Positions 53,126-62,724 are shown, counted from the stretch's first letter. The stretch: 64,000 nt of DNA from Reichenbachiella agarivorans (GCF_025502585.1 NZ_CP106679.1:1767501-1831500), one strand, 5' to 3'. The notes: generated by a model not told the origin, from the sequence alone. Made by a program: numbers and translations.

Positions 53126-54214
53126 ATGAAATCAACTACCTATTTTAAACTCCCACTTTATTTCGTGATCCTTTTAACGATTTTCTCCTGTTCGGAAAAT
53201 GATCAACTTTCAAACACTCTGGTTTCTGAATCATATTCGCTACCTGAATCTCTAAAACCTAAACTTTGTCATGAAAATGGCATTTTAGTTTTTGAAAGCA
53301 TCGAACAATTCGAACAAATCAGCAATAATTTGATGGCAGAGTCAGATAGATACTATATCAATTATATCAATGGTCTGGGAGAAAATCTGACGGAGGATGA
53401 AATAAATGATCTGATGTATGAAAATGAGTTTAATCCTTATTTAGTGTTTGAAACTTTTGAGAATTATCACGGGATTACTAGCTTAAGATCCGAGCTTCAA
53501 GCACGTAGAGAAGTTTGGTTAGATAATCAGGAATTAGTTGGAGATGACCCCAGTCAATACCCTATTTCTGATCGAACATTACCCTTTACGAACCTAGAAG
53601 GTGAATATATTATAGGGTCAACTATAATGCACATTGAAAGTTCTGGTCTTGGTTATGAGATATTGAACAAAGATTTTGAAGCTCTTGACCGAGTACGTTC
53701 AGGCTCTTTCAAACTTTCTGAAGACACCCGCTCTGGAGTTCGTCTATCCTCAAATGTGATTGTTCATAATCCTGAAGTAATGCAAAATAAAAATGCAAGA
53801 TCTTTGGCAAGTTGCCAGATTTATGCAGATGCAAATGGAACTTATAAAAACCATGATGACAGTAATTACAAGTTGTTTTGGAGATTAAATTCTAGCTATG
53901 ATGGTCTGCATACAACTATTCAAGCTAAAGTGTATGTAGAAAGAAAAAAATATGGGGTATGGCGTCCTTATATGACAAGTTTAGAAGCTTATTTTACAGC
54001 AAATGTTTATAACCCTGAGACTTGTAATTTGCATGGTGAATACAATGACTACACTAACAGAAGTTGGGCACTTTATGCAACTGCGCAAAAACAATTTTTG
54101 TTGGGAATTAAGTCAGTGAAAAGTGGTGAGTTTAAAGGGATTTTCAATAGCGGAAAACATGATGAGATAGTGAGAGTCTATGGAGTAGATAGTGGTTATT
54201 CGACTCACCGCTAA
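53126..54214 (+). CDS. Lipoprotein of unknown function
   Basis: The 362-aa product has a lipoprotein signal (LPLYFVILLTIFSC, Cys at about 22). The first half is helical and acidic (about 45-165). The second half (235-362) is beta-rich with SCQIYADANGTYKNHDD and YKLFWRLNSSYDG. I recognise no established family. The gene is AT-rich compared with its neighbours and sits between repeat elements, which could mean acquisition by transfer; this is inference. It is monocistronic. Confidence 0.75.
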   Translation: MKSTTYFKLPLYFVILLTIFSCSENDQLSNTLVSESYSLPESLKPKLCHENGILVFESIEQFEQISNNLMAESDRYYINYINGLGENLTEDEINDLMYENEFNPYLVFETFENYHGITSLRSELQARREVWLDNQELVGDDPSQYPISDRTLPFTNLEGEYIIGSTIMHIESSGLGYEILNKDFEALDRVRSGSFKLSEDTRSGVRLSSNVIVHNPEVMQNKNARSLASCQIYADANGTYKNHDDSNYKLFWRLNSSYDGLHTTIQAKVYVERKKYGVWRPYMTSLEAYFTANVYNPETCNLHGEYNDYTNRSWALYATAQKQFLLGIKSVKSGEFKGIFNSGKHDEIVRVYGVDSGYSTHR

Positions 54215-54311
54215 TAAAAATAACACACATACACAGGCTCTCCATGAAAATAGATAAGTATCTGTAACACAGCAGATCAATAGAGGTTATTATCAAATAA
54301 AAACCCGCTAG

Positions 54312-54421
54312 GTCGCAATTGCATTGCGACTTAATCTTTGGGCATTTGTAATGCCGTTAATACTACAATAAATCCACTTTCATTACCCTGCTGTTCGACT
54401 TTTGTAAAATCGAACAGCGGG
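54312..54421. repeat. REP-like cluster of three hairpins
   Basis: Three perfect or near-perfect hairpins with unrelated stems stand in a row: gtcgcaat-tgc-attgcgac (54312-54330), ggcatt-tgt-aatgcc (54341-54355) and a 12-bp stem built on gctgttcga/tcgaacagc (54387-54421, one G-T pair). The last lies 60 nt downstream of the DUF3347 stop and may end the copper operon transcript, though no T-run follows. Confidence 0.8.
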
Positions 54422-54480
54422 TAAAAAGAAGCTAGGCCTAGACAATTTCGGGATTTACACATTATCCCAAATATTTCAGT

Positions 54481-55032
54481 TTAAATCTCTTCTTTCACAG
54501 AGCCACATCGGAGCATTTGACCCCCAAAGTAAGGGTTCAAAATTTCCTTTTCACTACTGAGCCAGTAGGCACCTTGGTTGTTTTGTGCCATGGGGCAATA
54601 CTGACGATAGATGGTGTTTTCGTCCGCCAAATGCTTTTTGACCAAGGTATAGACATTGTCAGATAGGTTGGAAAAAGTGCTGCGCTGTGCAGCTATGTCA
54701 TTGGTTGTTGCGATGTATTTGGCATCTACCTTGATTTTGAGGCTTAAATCATCTTCTTCTGTCAAGAAAGAAACCATCTTGGCTGCTGCTTCTTGTGAGG
54801 CGGTGGTGTCAGTCTCTACCAAAGCATCCTTGATCTGCAAGTATGACGCTAATATCTGCTGCGCTTTGATTTTGGTCACCGTGACAGAGTCGGTGACCTC
54901 AGTCAACTCAGACATGAAATGTCCCTCACGAGCCTGAGTTTCGTCTGTAGTTTTTCTATTACCGCAAGCTGCTAGACTGAGTCCGATACTTGCTACAAGT
55001 ACCATTGACTTAATTGGATTGATATGATTCAT
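54481..55032 (-). CDS. DUF3347 domain lipoprotein of the copper-efflux operon
   Basis: The 183-aa product has a lipoprotein signal (MVLVASIGLSLAACG). The DUF3347 domain includes ILASYLQIKDALVETDT and the C-terminal motif YCPMAQNNQGAYWLSSE, then EILNPYFGGQM and a final C. The Cys-Pro-Met and Met/Cys tail could bind copper; the same motif ends the adaptor protein encoded upstream. The domain is probably a periplasmic metal-binding accessory. It is the last gene of the operon, 43 nt after the adaptor gene. Confidence 0.9.
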   Translation of the reverse strand: MNHINPIKSMVLVASIGLSLAACGNRKTTDETQAREGHFMSELTEVTDSVTVTKIKAQQILASYLQIKDALVETDTTASQEAAAKMVSFLTEEDDLSLKIKVDAKYIATTNDIAAQRSTFSNLSDNVYTLVKKHLADENTIYRQYCPMAQNNQGAYWLSSEKEILNPYFGGQMLRCGSVKEEI

Positions 55033-55075
55033 GTTTTTAGTTTTTCACAGAGATTTAAAATTAGTTGATTAATGA

Positions 55076-56833
55076 TTAAAAACGTTTGATAATCTCTCCA
55101 CATTTTGGCATCTCTGCCCCAAAGTAGGGATTAATTATTTCTTCTTCCAGACTGAGCCAAGAGGCGCCATTGTTGTGATTGGCCATGGGACATTTTTGTA
55201 CAAAGATGGCTTCCTCTACTGGAGAAAAGATTTCTATCACATTGACCATGTCCTCTGACAATGAGATAAATGCAACTCTTATTTCTTGGATGTTGGTAGC
55301 TCTATTTATCAGTGCCAGTGACTTAGTCATTGAGACTGACAAGTCCACCCACGGTTGTTGTGCTTTGCCTTTGAGTGTTTTTTTGTCTATCTGAGACAAG
55401 TCTTTGGCGAATTGTTCTCCTGCAGTTTTTGCTCCTAAATAGTTGTCTTGTGTCAAGGCATTTTTCATCTGCATATAATCGGCTAACAAAGGACGCAAGG
55501 CAGCTTTGGCATCTGCACCTACCGTGATTTCTTGTGGACTGTTAGCTGTTTTTTCCTGAGACATGTTCATGTTTCCATGCTGATGACCAGTCATGGTCGT
55601 GCCTCCTGCTTTGTTCATCATGCTGGGCTTACCAGCCAGTTGCGCCGCGGCATCCACACTGAATGTGCCATACACCACGATTTCCTCTCCCTCTGACAAT
55701 CCTGAGGACACGACATAGCTATCTCCCAGCGATGTTCCCAAGACAACTTCACGCATCATGAAGTTGCCTTGACTCAGCTTGATGTAGACAATTGACCGCT
55801 GACCCGTCCACATCACCGCAGACTTGGGTACGACAGACACTTCTCCTTGTCCGATGGGGCTTTCCAAAATCCCCGTCGCAAACATCTCTGGTTTGAGCCT
55901 GCCTGTGTTATTATTGACAATCACGCGCGCTTTGGCTACCCGAGATTTGGAGTCGATGACAGGGTCGATGAAACTCACCACACCAGTGAATGTTTCTCCG
56001 GGAAGGGATGGGATGGTGAACGAAAGTTGGTTACCTGTTTTGACCCATGCCATGTCGCGCTCATAGACATCAAAGAGCACCCAAAGTTGGGACAAATCCG
56101 CAATCTCGTAGAGTGCTTGACCCTGAGTGATGTGATCCCCGACGTTGACTTTTTTGGCTATCACGACACCATTTTGATCCGCTAGGATGGGGAAATTGTC
56201 TGCGGGTTTTCCTGAAGCGAGAATACCATCAATTTGCCTATCGGTCAGCTTCCAGTTTTTGAGTTTCTCTCTGGCAGCTTGAAACAACGTAGGTTGGGTA
56301 GCTTTGATTTTCTGCGCTTCAAACAGTTCTTTTTGTGCGGTCAATAGCTCTGGGGAATAAATGTAAGCGATGACTTGTCCGCGTTTGATGTATTCTCCAG
56401 TGAAGTTGACTTTCAGCTTTTCGATCCGACCTGTGATGTGAGACACTTGGGACGAGACATGCTGTTCGTTTGGCTGCACTTTTCCTGTCAATCGCAGTTG
56501 TTTCACAGGTTGCTGCAAGACCACTTTGGCCGTTTGCAAGCTCGCTAGTTGCATCGCTGTAGGTGACATTTGGATAGACAGGGGATCGGCATTCAACTCT
56601 TGATCCGTATCTATTGGGATCAAGTCCATGCCACAGATGGGGCACTGACCTGGTTCTGCCTGACGAATCTGTGGATGCATCGAGCAGGTCCATTCGCTAT
56701 GTGCCACCTCGCTGTGTTCGGTCTCATCTTTGGGTGCAGATGAGCCATCTCCAAATATCAACCCTCCTACCACAAAGCCTACTAGCAAAGTAGCCAAGGC
56801 TATGATTATTGTTTGTTTATCTATCTTTTTCAT
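55076..56833 (-). CDS. cusB: RND periplasmic adaptor (CusB-like) with metal-binding N-terminus and DUF3347 C-terminus
   Basis: A 585-aa membrane-fusion protein. It has a TM or signal anchor (8-27) and a heavy-metal-binding domain with CSMHPQ and CPICGMDL (C50, C64, C67). The HlyD-like adaptor core follows (barrel-sandwich, with GRIEKLKVNFTGEYIKRGQ and YIYSPELLTAQKELFEAQ) to about residue 400. A Met/His-rich linker (GHQHGNMNMS) leads to a DUF3347 domain (455-585) ending FVQKCPMANHNNGASWLS...FGAEMPKCG. It bridges the inner-membrane pump and the outer-membrane channel and probably hands over Cu(I) or Ag(I). It lies 1 nt after the TolC-like gene's stop. The symbol is given by analogy. Confidence 0.93.
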   Translation of the reverse strand: MKKIDKQTIIIALATLLVGFVVGGLIFGDGSSAPKDETEHSEVAHSEWTCSMHPQIRQAEPGQCPICGMDLIPIDTDQELNADPLSIQMSPTAMQLASLQTAKVVLQQPVKQLRLTGKVQPNEQHVSSQVSHITGRIEKLKVNFTGEYIKRGQVIAYIYSPELLTAQKELFEAQKIKATQPTLFQAAREKLKNWKLTDRQIDGILASGKPADNFPILADQNGVVIAKKVNVGDHITQGQALYEIADLSQLWVLFDVYERDMAWVKTGNQLSFTIPSLPGETFTGVVSFIDPVIDSKSRVAKARVIVNNNTGRLKPEMFATGILESPIGQGEVSVVPKSAVMWTGQRSIVYIKLSQGNFMMREVVLGTSLGDSYVVSSGLSEGEEIVVYGTFSVDAAAQLAGKPSMMNKAGGTTMTGHQHGNMNMSQEKTANSPQEITVGADAKAALRPLLADYMQMKNALTQDNYLGAKTAGEQFAKDLSQIDKKTLKGKAQQPWVDLSVSMTKSLALINRATNIQEIRVAFISLSEDMVNVIEIFSPVEEAIFVQKCPMANHNNGASWLSLEEEIINPYFGAEMPKCGEIIKRF

Positions 56834-56834
56834 C

Positions 56835-58070
56835 TTATTCTGATTTGGCGGTGAGGTAATCCAATTGTGCCTGAGCGATGTAGTAGTTTTTGATCGCCGT
56901 GGCTTTTTCCATTTCGTATTTGAGCAACTGCTGTTGCATGCGCAGGACTTCTTCGAACTCTTTTCCTGAATTGCTGTAGGCTGTGTAGAGCAAGTCTATT
57001 GCCTGTCTCGTTTTGATAATTTGTTGGTCATAGAGTTGGTAAAGCTGTGCTGCTTGGTTGACAGCATAATCGGCCATTTCGTAGTTCGATACGAGACTAT
57101 TGGTCATTTCCATTCTCCAGTGCGCCAAAGCTGTTTGTGTGAGCTGCGCTTCTTGGACAGCTGCTTTGTACTTGCCTCGGAAGATGGGGAGCGTCATGGT
57201 TATCATAGGCATGATCACATCTCGCCCGTTGTGGCTGATGTCCATGTCTTCTCTCTTGCCCACAAAGGCATAATCTAGCCCCACCCCGAACTGCGGTGCA
57301 CCACTTTTTTTTGCCATGCGTTCGTTGGCCTTGGCAGCTTCTTGTTGTAGTGTAAGTGCTTGCAATTTAGGATTCTGTACCAAGAGGCTATCTCGAATAA
57401 CAGGAGAAGTCCTCTCTATCAAGCCCAATGAATCCGAAACGATGATCGCAGCAGTGTCTACACGGTCGAGCAGACGGTTGAGAACTATCTCCAATGGAGC
57501 AACTTTTTCCTCCAATAGCTGAATCGTCATCTCGGTATCGTCCATCATGATGTCCGTCCTGATCACATCGACCATACTGCCCCTCCCGCTCGCAAAAGAA
57601 GTCGTAGACAGTGCCTTGTACGAAGCAAGAATTTCCAGATTCTTTTGTTGCCAATGGATCTGCTGCTTGACTTCATAGATAGGGTAGTAGGCTTGCTTGA
57701 CTTTGAAATACAACTCATTTTTAGCATCCAAAAAGGTTTGGTATCGCGCTTCTGCCATCTTCGCAGCGGCATCTTCTCTGGCGGGCAGTGTCCCAAACCA
57801 TGGGAACATCTGCGTCAAGGAAATCTTGGCGCGCTGTGGCCCCAACCGTGTCTCGATCGGACTGATGAAATAACCAAAGGATAGCGTAGGATCTGGCAAA
57901 GCATGGGCTTGCGAAACCCGTTGCATCGCTGCCTCGAACTCTACATAGCTGGATTTCAAACCCGGATTATTTTCCGCAGCAGTTTGTAGATAATCGTCCA
58001 GAGATTGAGCTGTCAGACTATTCGTTATCCAGAGTAAACTTGTAGTAAGGAGGAATATTTTCCTGAGCAT
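56835..58070 (-). CDS. TolC family outer membrane efflux protein (CusC-like)
   Basis: The product from the ATG at 58070 is 411 aa. The signal peptide MLRKIFLLTTSLLWITNSLTAQ starts there; a longer frame to 58235 reads through a repeat element and is rejected. The domain has the OEP/TolC helical pattern SLDDYLQTAAENNPGLKSSYVEFEAA and ending YYIAQAQLDYLTAKSE. Length fits the CusC-type exit ducts of this phylum. It lies between the RND pump gene (151 nt upstream) and the adaptor gene (1 nt downstream) and completes the tripartite pump. Confidence 0.93.
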   Translation of the reverse strand: MLRKIFLLTTSLLWITNSLTAQSLDDYLQTAAENNPGLKSSYVEFEAAMQRVSQAHALPDPTLSFGYFISPIETRLGPQRAKISLTQMFPWFGTLPAREDAAAKMAEARYQTFLDAKNELYFKVKQAYYPIYEVKQQIHWQQKNLEILASYKALSTTSFASGRGSMVDVIRTDIMMDDTEMTIQLLEEKVAPLEIVLNRLLDRVDTAAIIVSDSLGLIERTSPVIRDSLLVQNPKLQALTLQQEAAKANERMAKKSGAPQFGVGLDYAFVGKREDMDISHNGRDVIMPMITMTLPIFRGKYKAAVQEAQLTQTALAHWRMEMTNSLVSNYEMADYAVNQAAQLYQLYDQQIIKTRQAIDLLYTAYSNSGKEFEEVLRMQQQLLKYEMEKATAIKNYYIAQAQLDYLTAKSE

Positions 58071-58110
58071 TGTTTTCAATTTTATAATTCTATTGGGAGA
58101 TGGATTTTTG

Positions 58111-58148
58111 GTAACTCCTCCCCCTATCCCCCTCCAAAGGGGGAAATC
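58111..58148. repeat. GC-rich hairpin between pump and TolC genes
   Basis: The perfect 7-bp stem tccccct/agggggA with loop ccaa (58127-58144) lies within a C-rich stretch that stands out from its neighbours. It separates the pump and TolC genes and resembles the short C-rich palindromes scattered between genes in this phylum. It may influence mRNA stability within the operon. Confidence 0.65.
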
Positions 58149-58221
58149 TACACTTATGAGCCAAAGTAGTGTATTGTTTACACTGTTCTTCCTGAATAAA
58201 ATCACGTTAGGTTTCAGTGTT

Positions 58222-61200
58222 TTAAAATTCTCCATGATTGTTGATTTTATGCTGCTTTAGTTTTCTTTCCTCTCTCCAGCTGTATAGCACGGGTGTAATA
58301 AAATAAGTGATCGCCGCGACCAGCATCCCACCAAATGCAGGGATCGCCATCGGGATCATGATGTCCGAGCCCCGCCCCGTGGACGTCAATACGGGCAACA
58401 AGGCAATAATCGTTGTAGCAGAGGTCATGATGGCGGGTTTAATTCGTCGGTGACCTGCTTCTCTTATAGCCACTCTGATCGCTGAAATACTGGATGGTTT
58501 GTGTTGCGTCATGCTGTAGTCGAGATAGGTTCCGATCAGCACGCCATCATCCGTGGCGATTCCGAATAAGGCGATGAACCCGACCCAAACAGCCACACTC
58601 AGGTTGATGGTATGAATCTGAAACAGATCACGCATGTTGGTTCCCATGAGGGAAAAATCCAAAAACCAGGTTTGTCCATACAACCACAGCATCAAAAATG
58701 CCCCACTAAACGCCATCGCAATCCCGGTGAAAATCATCAGAGAAGTCGAGATGGATTTGAATTGGAAATAGAGAATCAAGAAAATGATTGCTAAGACTAA
58801 AGGAACGATGATGGCGAGCCGCTTTTCTGCGCGAATCTGATTTTCATAGCTACCAGAGAACTTGTAGCTCACACCTGCAGGTACGATCAGCTCCTTTCGA
58901 TCTATTTTGTTTTGGATGAAACGCTGTGCTTCCTCCACCACATCTACTTCGGCATAGCCTTGTTTCTTATCTAGCAGGACATAACCTAGCAGAAAAGTGT
59001 TTTCGCTTTTGATCATTTGCGGACCTTGGACGTACTCGATATCCACGAGTTCACCCATGGGGACTTGCACGCCCGTCGGTGTGGGAACGTAAATTTCTGC
59101 CAAGGCACTCGGGTCATCTCTGAGTTCACGAGGATAGCGTACCCGGATTGGGAATCGCTCACGTCCCTCCACCGTGGAACTGATTTGCATCCCGCCAATC
59201 GCCGTCTCTATCGTCTGTTGTACATCCTCTACGCTGAGGCCGTACCTGGCAATGGCTTGTCTGTCGATGTTGAGATGAATGTAGGGTTTGCCCACGATCC
59301 GATCCGCAAAGACCGCTTCGGATTTCACCGAAGGCACTTCTTTGAGGATGGCTTCCAATTGCAGACCGAACGCCTCGATGGTTTTCAAATCAGGACCGAA
59401 AACCTTGATCCCCATGGGTGCACGCATGCCAGTCTGCAACATCACCAAACGCGTCTCGATGGGTTGCAACTTGGGTGCGGAGGTCACTCCAGGGATTTTT
59501 GCTACAGCAATGATTTCTTGCCAGATATCATCGGGTGATTGGATGTGCGCCCGCCAATTGCGGAAATAGTCTCCATCTGCATCAGGAATCAGGTGCGAAG
59601 TGATCACATCAAAATTGAGAGGAAAATCCACCGATTCGACTGCTTGCATCCTGTCATCCAAGTGAATGGTGTCTTGATCCATCACCAACCAAGTTTTGTC
59701 TCTGGCCAGCACCCATCGCCTGATATTTTTGCTCTGCTGTTGGATCGCGGTGAGCAGGTAATCACCCTGATCATCGACGAGATATCTTTCTCGGTGACCC
59801 GATTCGCTGACTCGGTATTCTGATCGGTAATTGATCACAGTTTCGTACATGGAGATTGGCGCGGGATCGAGTGCCGTTTCTGCTCTCCCCATTTTCCCTA
59901 CTGCCAGTTCTACTTCTGGGATGTTGGCAAGCAGCATGTCTAGTTGCTGCACCACTCTTTTGTTTTGGGTCATTCCTGCATGAGGCATAGATGTCGGCAT
60001 CAGCAGAAAGCTCCCTTCGTCCAGCGAAGGCATGAATTCTTTCCCGATTCCGGGAAAAGTGTGATTCATCACAGACCAAACTTTGGTGGTACGGACATTG
60101 ACCCCCACAGCATCTAAGCCACGGTCGACCCACCCAAAGATGCTTGAGAAACCGATCCAAGTCATAAGTCCAAGGGAAATCAAAAGCATCGGTAGCGCGA
60201 GAAAAGTCTTTTTGTGTGCCAGACACCAGTCGAGGATGACAGAGTAGTATTTTTCTAACAAAGCAAAACCGCCCAAAATTATCACCAACAGCAGGGTCAC
60301 AAAAAGGAAGTTGAAAGCCGTACTTTCACTTGCCCCAAGAGGCATCCAATATTTAGCCAGCAGCCAAGTGACCGAGAACAATGCAATCAGTACCGAGGCA
60401 TTTCGAATAGCCCAAGCGCGATAACTGCTGTACTCATTGACAAACCACGCCACAGCAAATGCTACCAGCGTCATACCAGCCCATAACGAAACCCATAGCG
60501 CTACAACTAGTCCGCCAACCAGCATGATTCCATTGAGCACTTTGGCAACTGCCTTTTTGTTGATTTTCATCCCAAAAAACCATCGCGCAAGCGTGGGCAA
60601 AATGATCAGCGAAACAAACAGAGCAGCCAGCAGTGCGAAGGTCTTGGTAAAAGCCAAAGGACGAAACAACTTACCCTCCGCAGCTTCCATCGTGAAGACG
60701 GGAATAAAACTGACGATGGTCGTCGCAACAGCAGTGACGATGGCAGAACTCACCTCGGCAGAGGCTTTGTAGATTGTTTCTTTGAGAGCTTGTGTTTTGG
60801 GGGCTTCTTGGATGTGATTGATCACGTTTTCGGACAGGACGATGCCTAGATCGACCATGGTTCCAATCGCAATCGCAATCCCAGACAAAGCCACAATGTT
60901 GGCATCCACGCCAAAGTAACGCATCGCGATGAAGACCATCAGCACTGCAATCGGCAACAAACTAGAGATCAACAGAGAGGCCCGAAGGTTTAACACCATC
61001 ACGATCACCACCAGTATCGTAATCAGGATTTCCAGCGACAAAGCTTCCTCCAACGTACCCAAAGTCTCCTGTATCAACTGTGTCCTGTCGTAGAATGGCA
61101 CGATGGTCAACTGACTCTCTACACCATTGGCGAGGGTCTTTTTGGGTAGGCCGGGAGAGATGTCTTGGATTTTGTCCTTGACCTGGTTGATCACGGCGAG

Positions 61201-62139
61201 AGGATTGGAGCCATAGCGGGCGACTACCACGCCACCGACGACTTCTGCGCCGTCTTTGTCCAGTAAGCCTCGACGAGTCGCTGGGCCTAAACTCACCACA
61301 CCAACATCCTGCACGCGGATAGGGACATTGTCGTTGACTGTCACGACTGCCAGCGCTATGTCTTCGACGGACTTGACATACCCCAAGCCACGGACGAGGT
61401 ATTCGGCTTGGTTGATTTCTATGGTTTTAGCACCGACATCTCGGTTGGATTGGCGTACCGCAGACATGACTTGTGAGAGGGTGATGTTGTAGGCTCGGAG
61501 TGCATTGGGATTGACATCCACTTGGTATTCTTGGACAAATCCTCCAATAGAAGCGACTTCAGACACACCATCTACGGCATTTAATCCATACTTGACATAG
61601 AAGTCCTGCACCGTTCGCAGTTCGTGCAGATCCCAGCCACCCGTAGGATTGCCCTCTGGATCGCGTCCCTCCAGCGTGTACCAATATACCTGACCCAGCG
61701 CTGTGGCATCAGGCCCGAGCGAGGGTTGCACACCTTCTGGCAAAAGACCAGCCTGCAAAGAATTGAGCTTCTCCAATATCCTCGACCGAGACCAGTAAAA
61801 CTCTATGTCTTCGTTGAAGATAATGTAGATGCTGGATACACCAAAGATGGAGGAGCTTCGGATGGATTTCACGCCCGGGATTCCTAGCAAGGAAGTAGTG
61901 AGCGGGTAGGTGATTTGATCCTCGATATCCTGAGGTGATCGACCTTTCCACTCCGTGAATACGATCTGTTGGTTTTCGCCAATGTCTGGAATGGCATCCA
62001 CGGGCACGGGATCTTTGGGCAGAAAACCAGTGTCCCAACCAAAGGGCGCTGTAACCAGTCCCCAGCCCACCAATGCGACCAGCAGCAAGCTGGTGACCAA
62101 TGGATTGTCCAAAAAGTAACGGATGATTTTGTTAAGCAT
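58222..62139 (-). CDS. cusA: CusA/CzcA-type heavy-metal RND efflux pump
   Basis: The 1305-aa inner-membrane pump has 12 predicted TM helices and two large periplasmic loops. The N-terminus has DAIPDIGENQQIVFTEW and SSIFGVSSIYIIF. The proton-relay region GIAIAIGTMVDLGIVLSEN is in TM4, and the second half has FALFGIATDDGVLIG. Met-rich loop residues near LMPTSMPHAGM and the PSLDEGSFLLMPTSM segment fit monovalent-metal (Cu/Ag) transporters. It is longer than the 1047 aa of E. coli CusA; extra segments lie in the cytoplasmic or TM region after about 530. With the TolC and adaptor genes it forms the tripartite pump. Symbol by analogy. Confidence 0.93.
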   Translation of the reverse strand: MLNKIIRYFLDNPLVTSLLLVALVGWGLVTAPFGWDTGFLPKDPVPVDAIPDIGENQQIVFTEWKGRSPQDIEDQITYPLTTSLLGIPGVKSIRSSSIFGVSSIYIIFNEDIEFYWSRSRILEKLNSLQAGLLPEGVQPSLGPDATALGQVYWYTLEGRDPEGNPTGGWDLHELRTVQDFYVKYGLNAVDGVSEVASIGGFVQEYQVDVNPNALRAYNITLSQVMSAVRQSNRDVGAKTIEINQAEYLVRGLGYVKSVEDIALAVVTVNDNVPIRVQDVGVVSLGPATRRGLLDKDGAEVVGGVVVARYGSNPLAVINQVKDKIQDISPGLPKKTLANGVESQLTIVPFYDRTQLIQETLGTLEEALSLEILITILVVIVMVLNLRASLLISSLLPIAVLMVFIAMRYFGVDANIVALSGIAIAIGTMVDLGIVLSENVINHIQEAPKTQALKETIYKASAEVSSAIVTAVATTIVSFIPVFTMEAAEGKLFRPLAFTKTFALLAALFVSLIILPTLARWFFGMKINKKAVAKVLNGIMLVGGLVVALWVSLWAGMTLVAFAVAWFVNEYSSYRAWAIRNASVLIALFSVTWLLAKYWMPLGASESTAFNFLFVTLLLVIILGGFALLEKYYSVILDWCLAHKKTFLALPMLLISLGLMTWIGFSSIFGWVDRGLDAVGVNVRTTKVWSVMNHTFPGIGKEFMPSLDEGSFLLMPTSMPHAGMTQNKRVVQQLDMLLANIPEVELAVGKMGRAETALDPAPISMYETVINYRSEYRVSESGHRERYLVDDQGDYLLTAIQQQSKNIRRWVLARDKTWLVMDQDTIHLDDRMQAVESVDFPLNFDVITSHLIPDADGDYFRNWRAHIQSPDDIWQEIIAVAKIPGVTSAPKLQPIETRLVMLQTGMRAPMGIKVFGPDLKTIEAFGLQLEAILKEVPSVKSEAVFADRIVGKPYIHLNIDRQAIARYGLSVEDVQQTIETAIGGMQISSTVEGRERFPIRVRYPRELRDDPSALAEIYVPTPTGVQVPMGELVDIEYVQGPQMIKSENTFLLGYVLLDKKQGYAEVDVVEEAQRFIQNKIDRKELIVPAGVSYKFSGSYENQIRAEKRLAIIVPLVLAIIFLILYFQFKSISTSLMIFTGIAMAFSGAFLMLWLYGQTWFLDFSLMGTNMRDLFQIHTINLSVAVWVGFIALFGIATDDGVLIGTYLDYSMTQHKPSSISAIRVAIREAGHRRIKPAIMTSATTIIALLPVLTSTGRGSDIMIPMAIPAFGGMLVAAITYFITPVLYSWREERKLKQHKINNHGEF

Positions 62140-62188
62140 GTTCTTTTCTTAATGCTATGAAATAGATGAATTACGCTGTGGTAACCTT

Positions 62189-62299
62189 GATTTGTGATTC
62201 GCAAATCTTAACCATGGTTTGTGACGCACAAACCAAAATACTGCTACGGTGTTCTGTGACACACAGAACACGGGGCATTATTAAAATCCTAATAGGATT
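62189..62299. repeat. REP-like cluster of four 3-nt-loop hairpins
   Basis: Four successive perfect or near-perfect hairpins all have 3-base loops: gatttgtg-att-cgcaaatc (62189-62207), ggtttgtg-acg-cacaaacc (62216-62234), gtgttctgtg-aca-cacagaacac (62249-62271) and aatcct-aat-aggatt (62285-62299). They fill the space between the HYC_CC_PP and pump genes and may modulate operon expression or be remnants of a REP-type mobile unit. Confidence 0.85.
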
Positions 62300-62313
62300 A
62301 ACTCAGAGGAATA

Positions 62314-62724
62314 TCAAATAAGAAAAGACTGAAACAAGACGGGAATGTCCTGATGCAGTAGTGGGGGAGAGTAATCCGAGTATGCTACGAATTGGTCTAC
62401 ATCAGATAAATGAAAATCAATGAAAGTGAATGCCAATACATAGACAAAATCTAGGTTGATAGAGAAACTAGATAGTGCAAGCTTGAAGTCATCTTGCAGC
62501 TCGTAAGACAGGTAGCTGTTTTCACAGCAGTTCATGGTCTTGCTCAGTTGTGTTTGTGTGCAGACTGGAGGTAGAGTCTCCATCATGCCACAGTCCAAAT
62601 GCGCCTGACCTATCGCGAGCTGAGATTGCACCACCTTGCCTCCACAGTAGTGCGTGGAGACAGCTAGTCCCATGTTGCTGAGCAGCAAGAGCATGGAGAG
62701 CGATATGGCGATGATTCTTTTCAC
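62314..62724 (-). CDS. HYC_CC_PP family exported protein
   Basis: The 136-aa product has a signal peptide (MKRIIAISLSMLLLLSNMGLAVS). It carries the three landmarks that name the family: THYCGG (about 25-30), the CC pair in TMNCCENSYL (about 68-75) and PPLLH near the C-terminus. The family is typical of Bacteroidota and often precedes heavy-metal RND genes, as here. A periplasmic metal-binding or sensing role is plausible from the conserved His and Cys; not established. It is the first gene of the copper operon. Confidence 0.87.
   Translation of the reverse strand: MKRIIAISLSMLLLLSNMGLAVSTHYCGGKVVQSQLAIGQAHLDCGMMETLPPVCTQTQLSKTMNCCENSYLSYELQDDFKLALSSFSINLDFVYVLAFTFIDFHLSDVDQFVAYSDYSPPLLHQDIPVLFQSFLI

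Noticed and set aside
58071-58235. N-terminal extension of the TolC-like protein
   Set aside because: It would be translated through a C-rich repeat hairpin and overlap the pump gene; a standard signal peptide starts at 58070.
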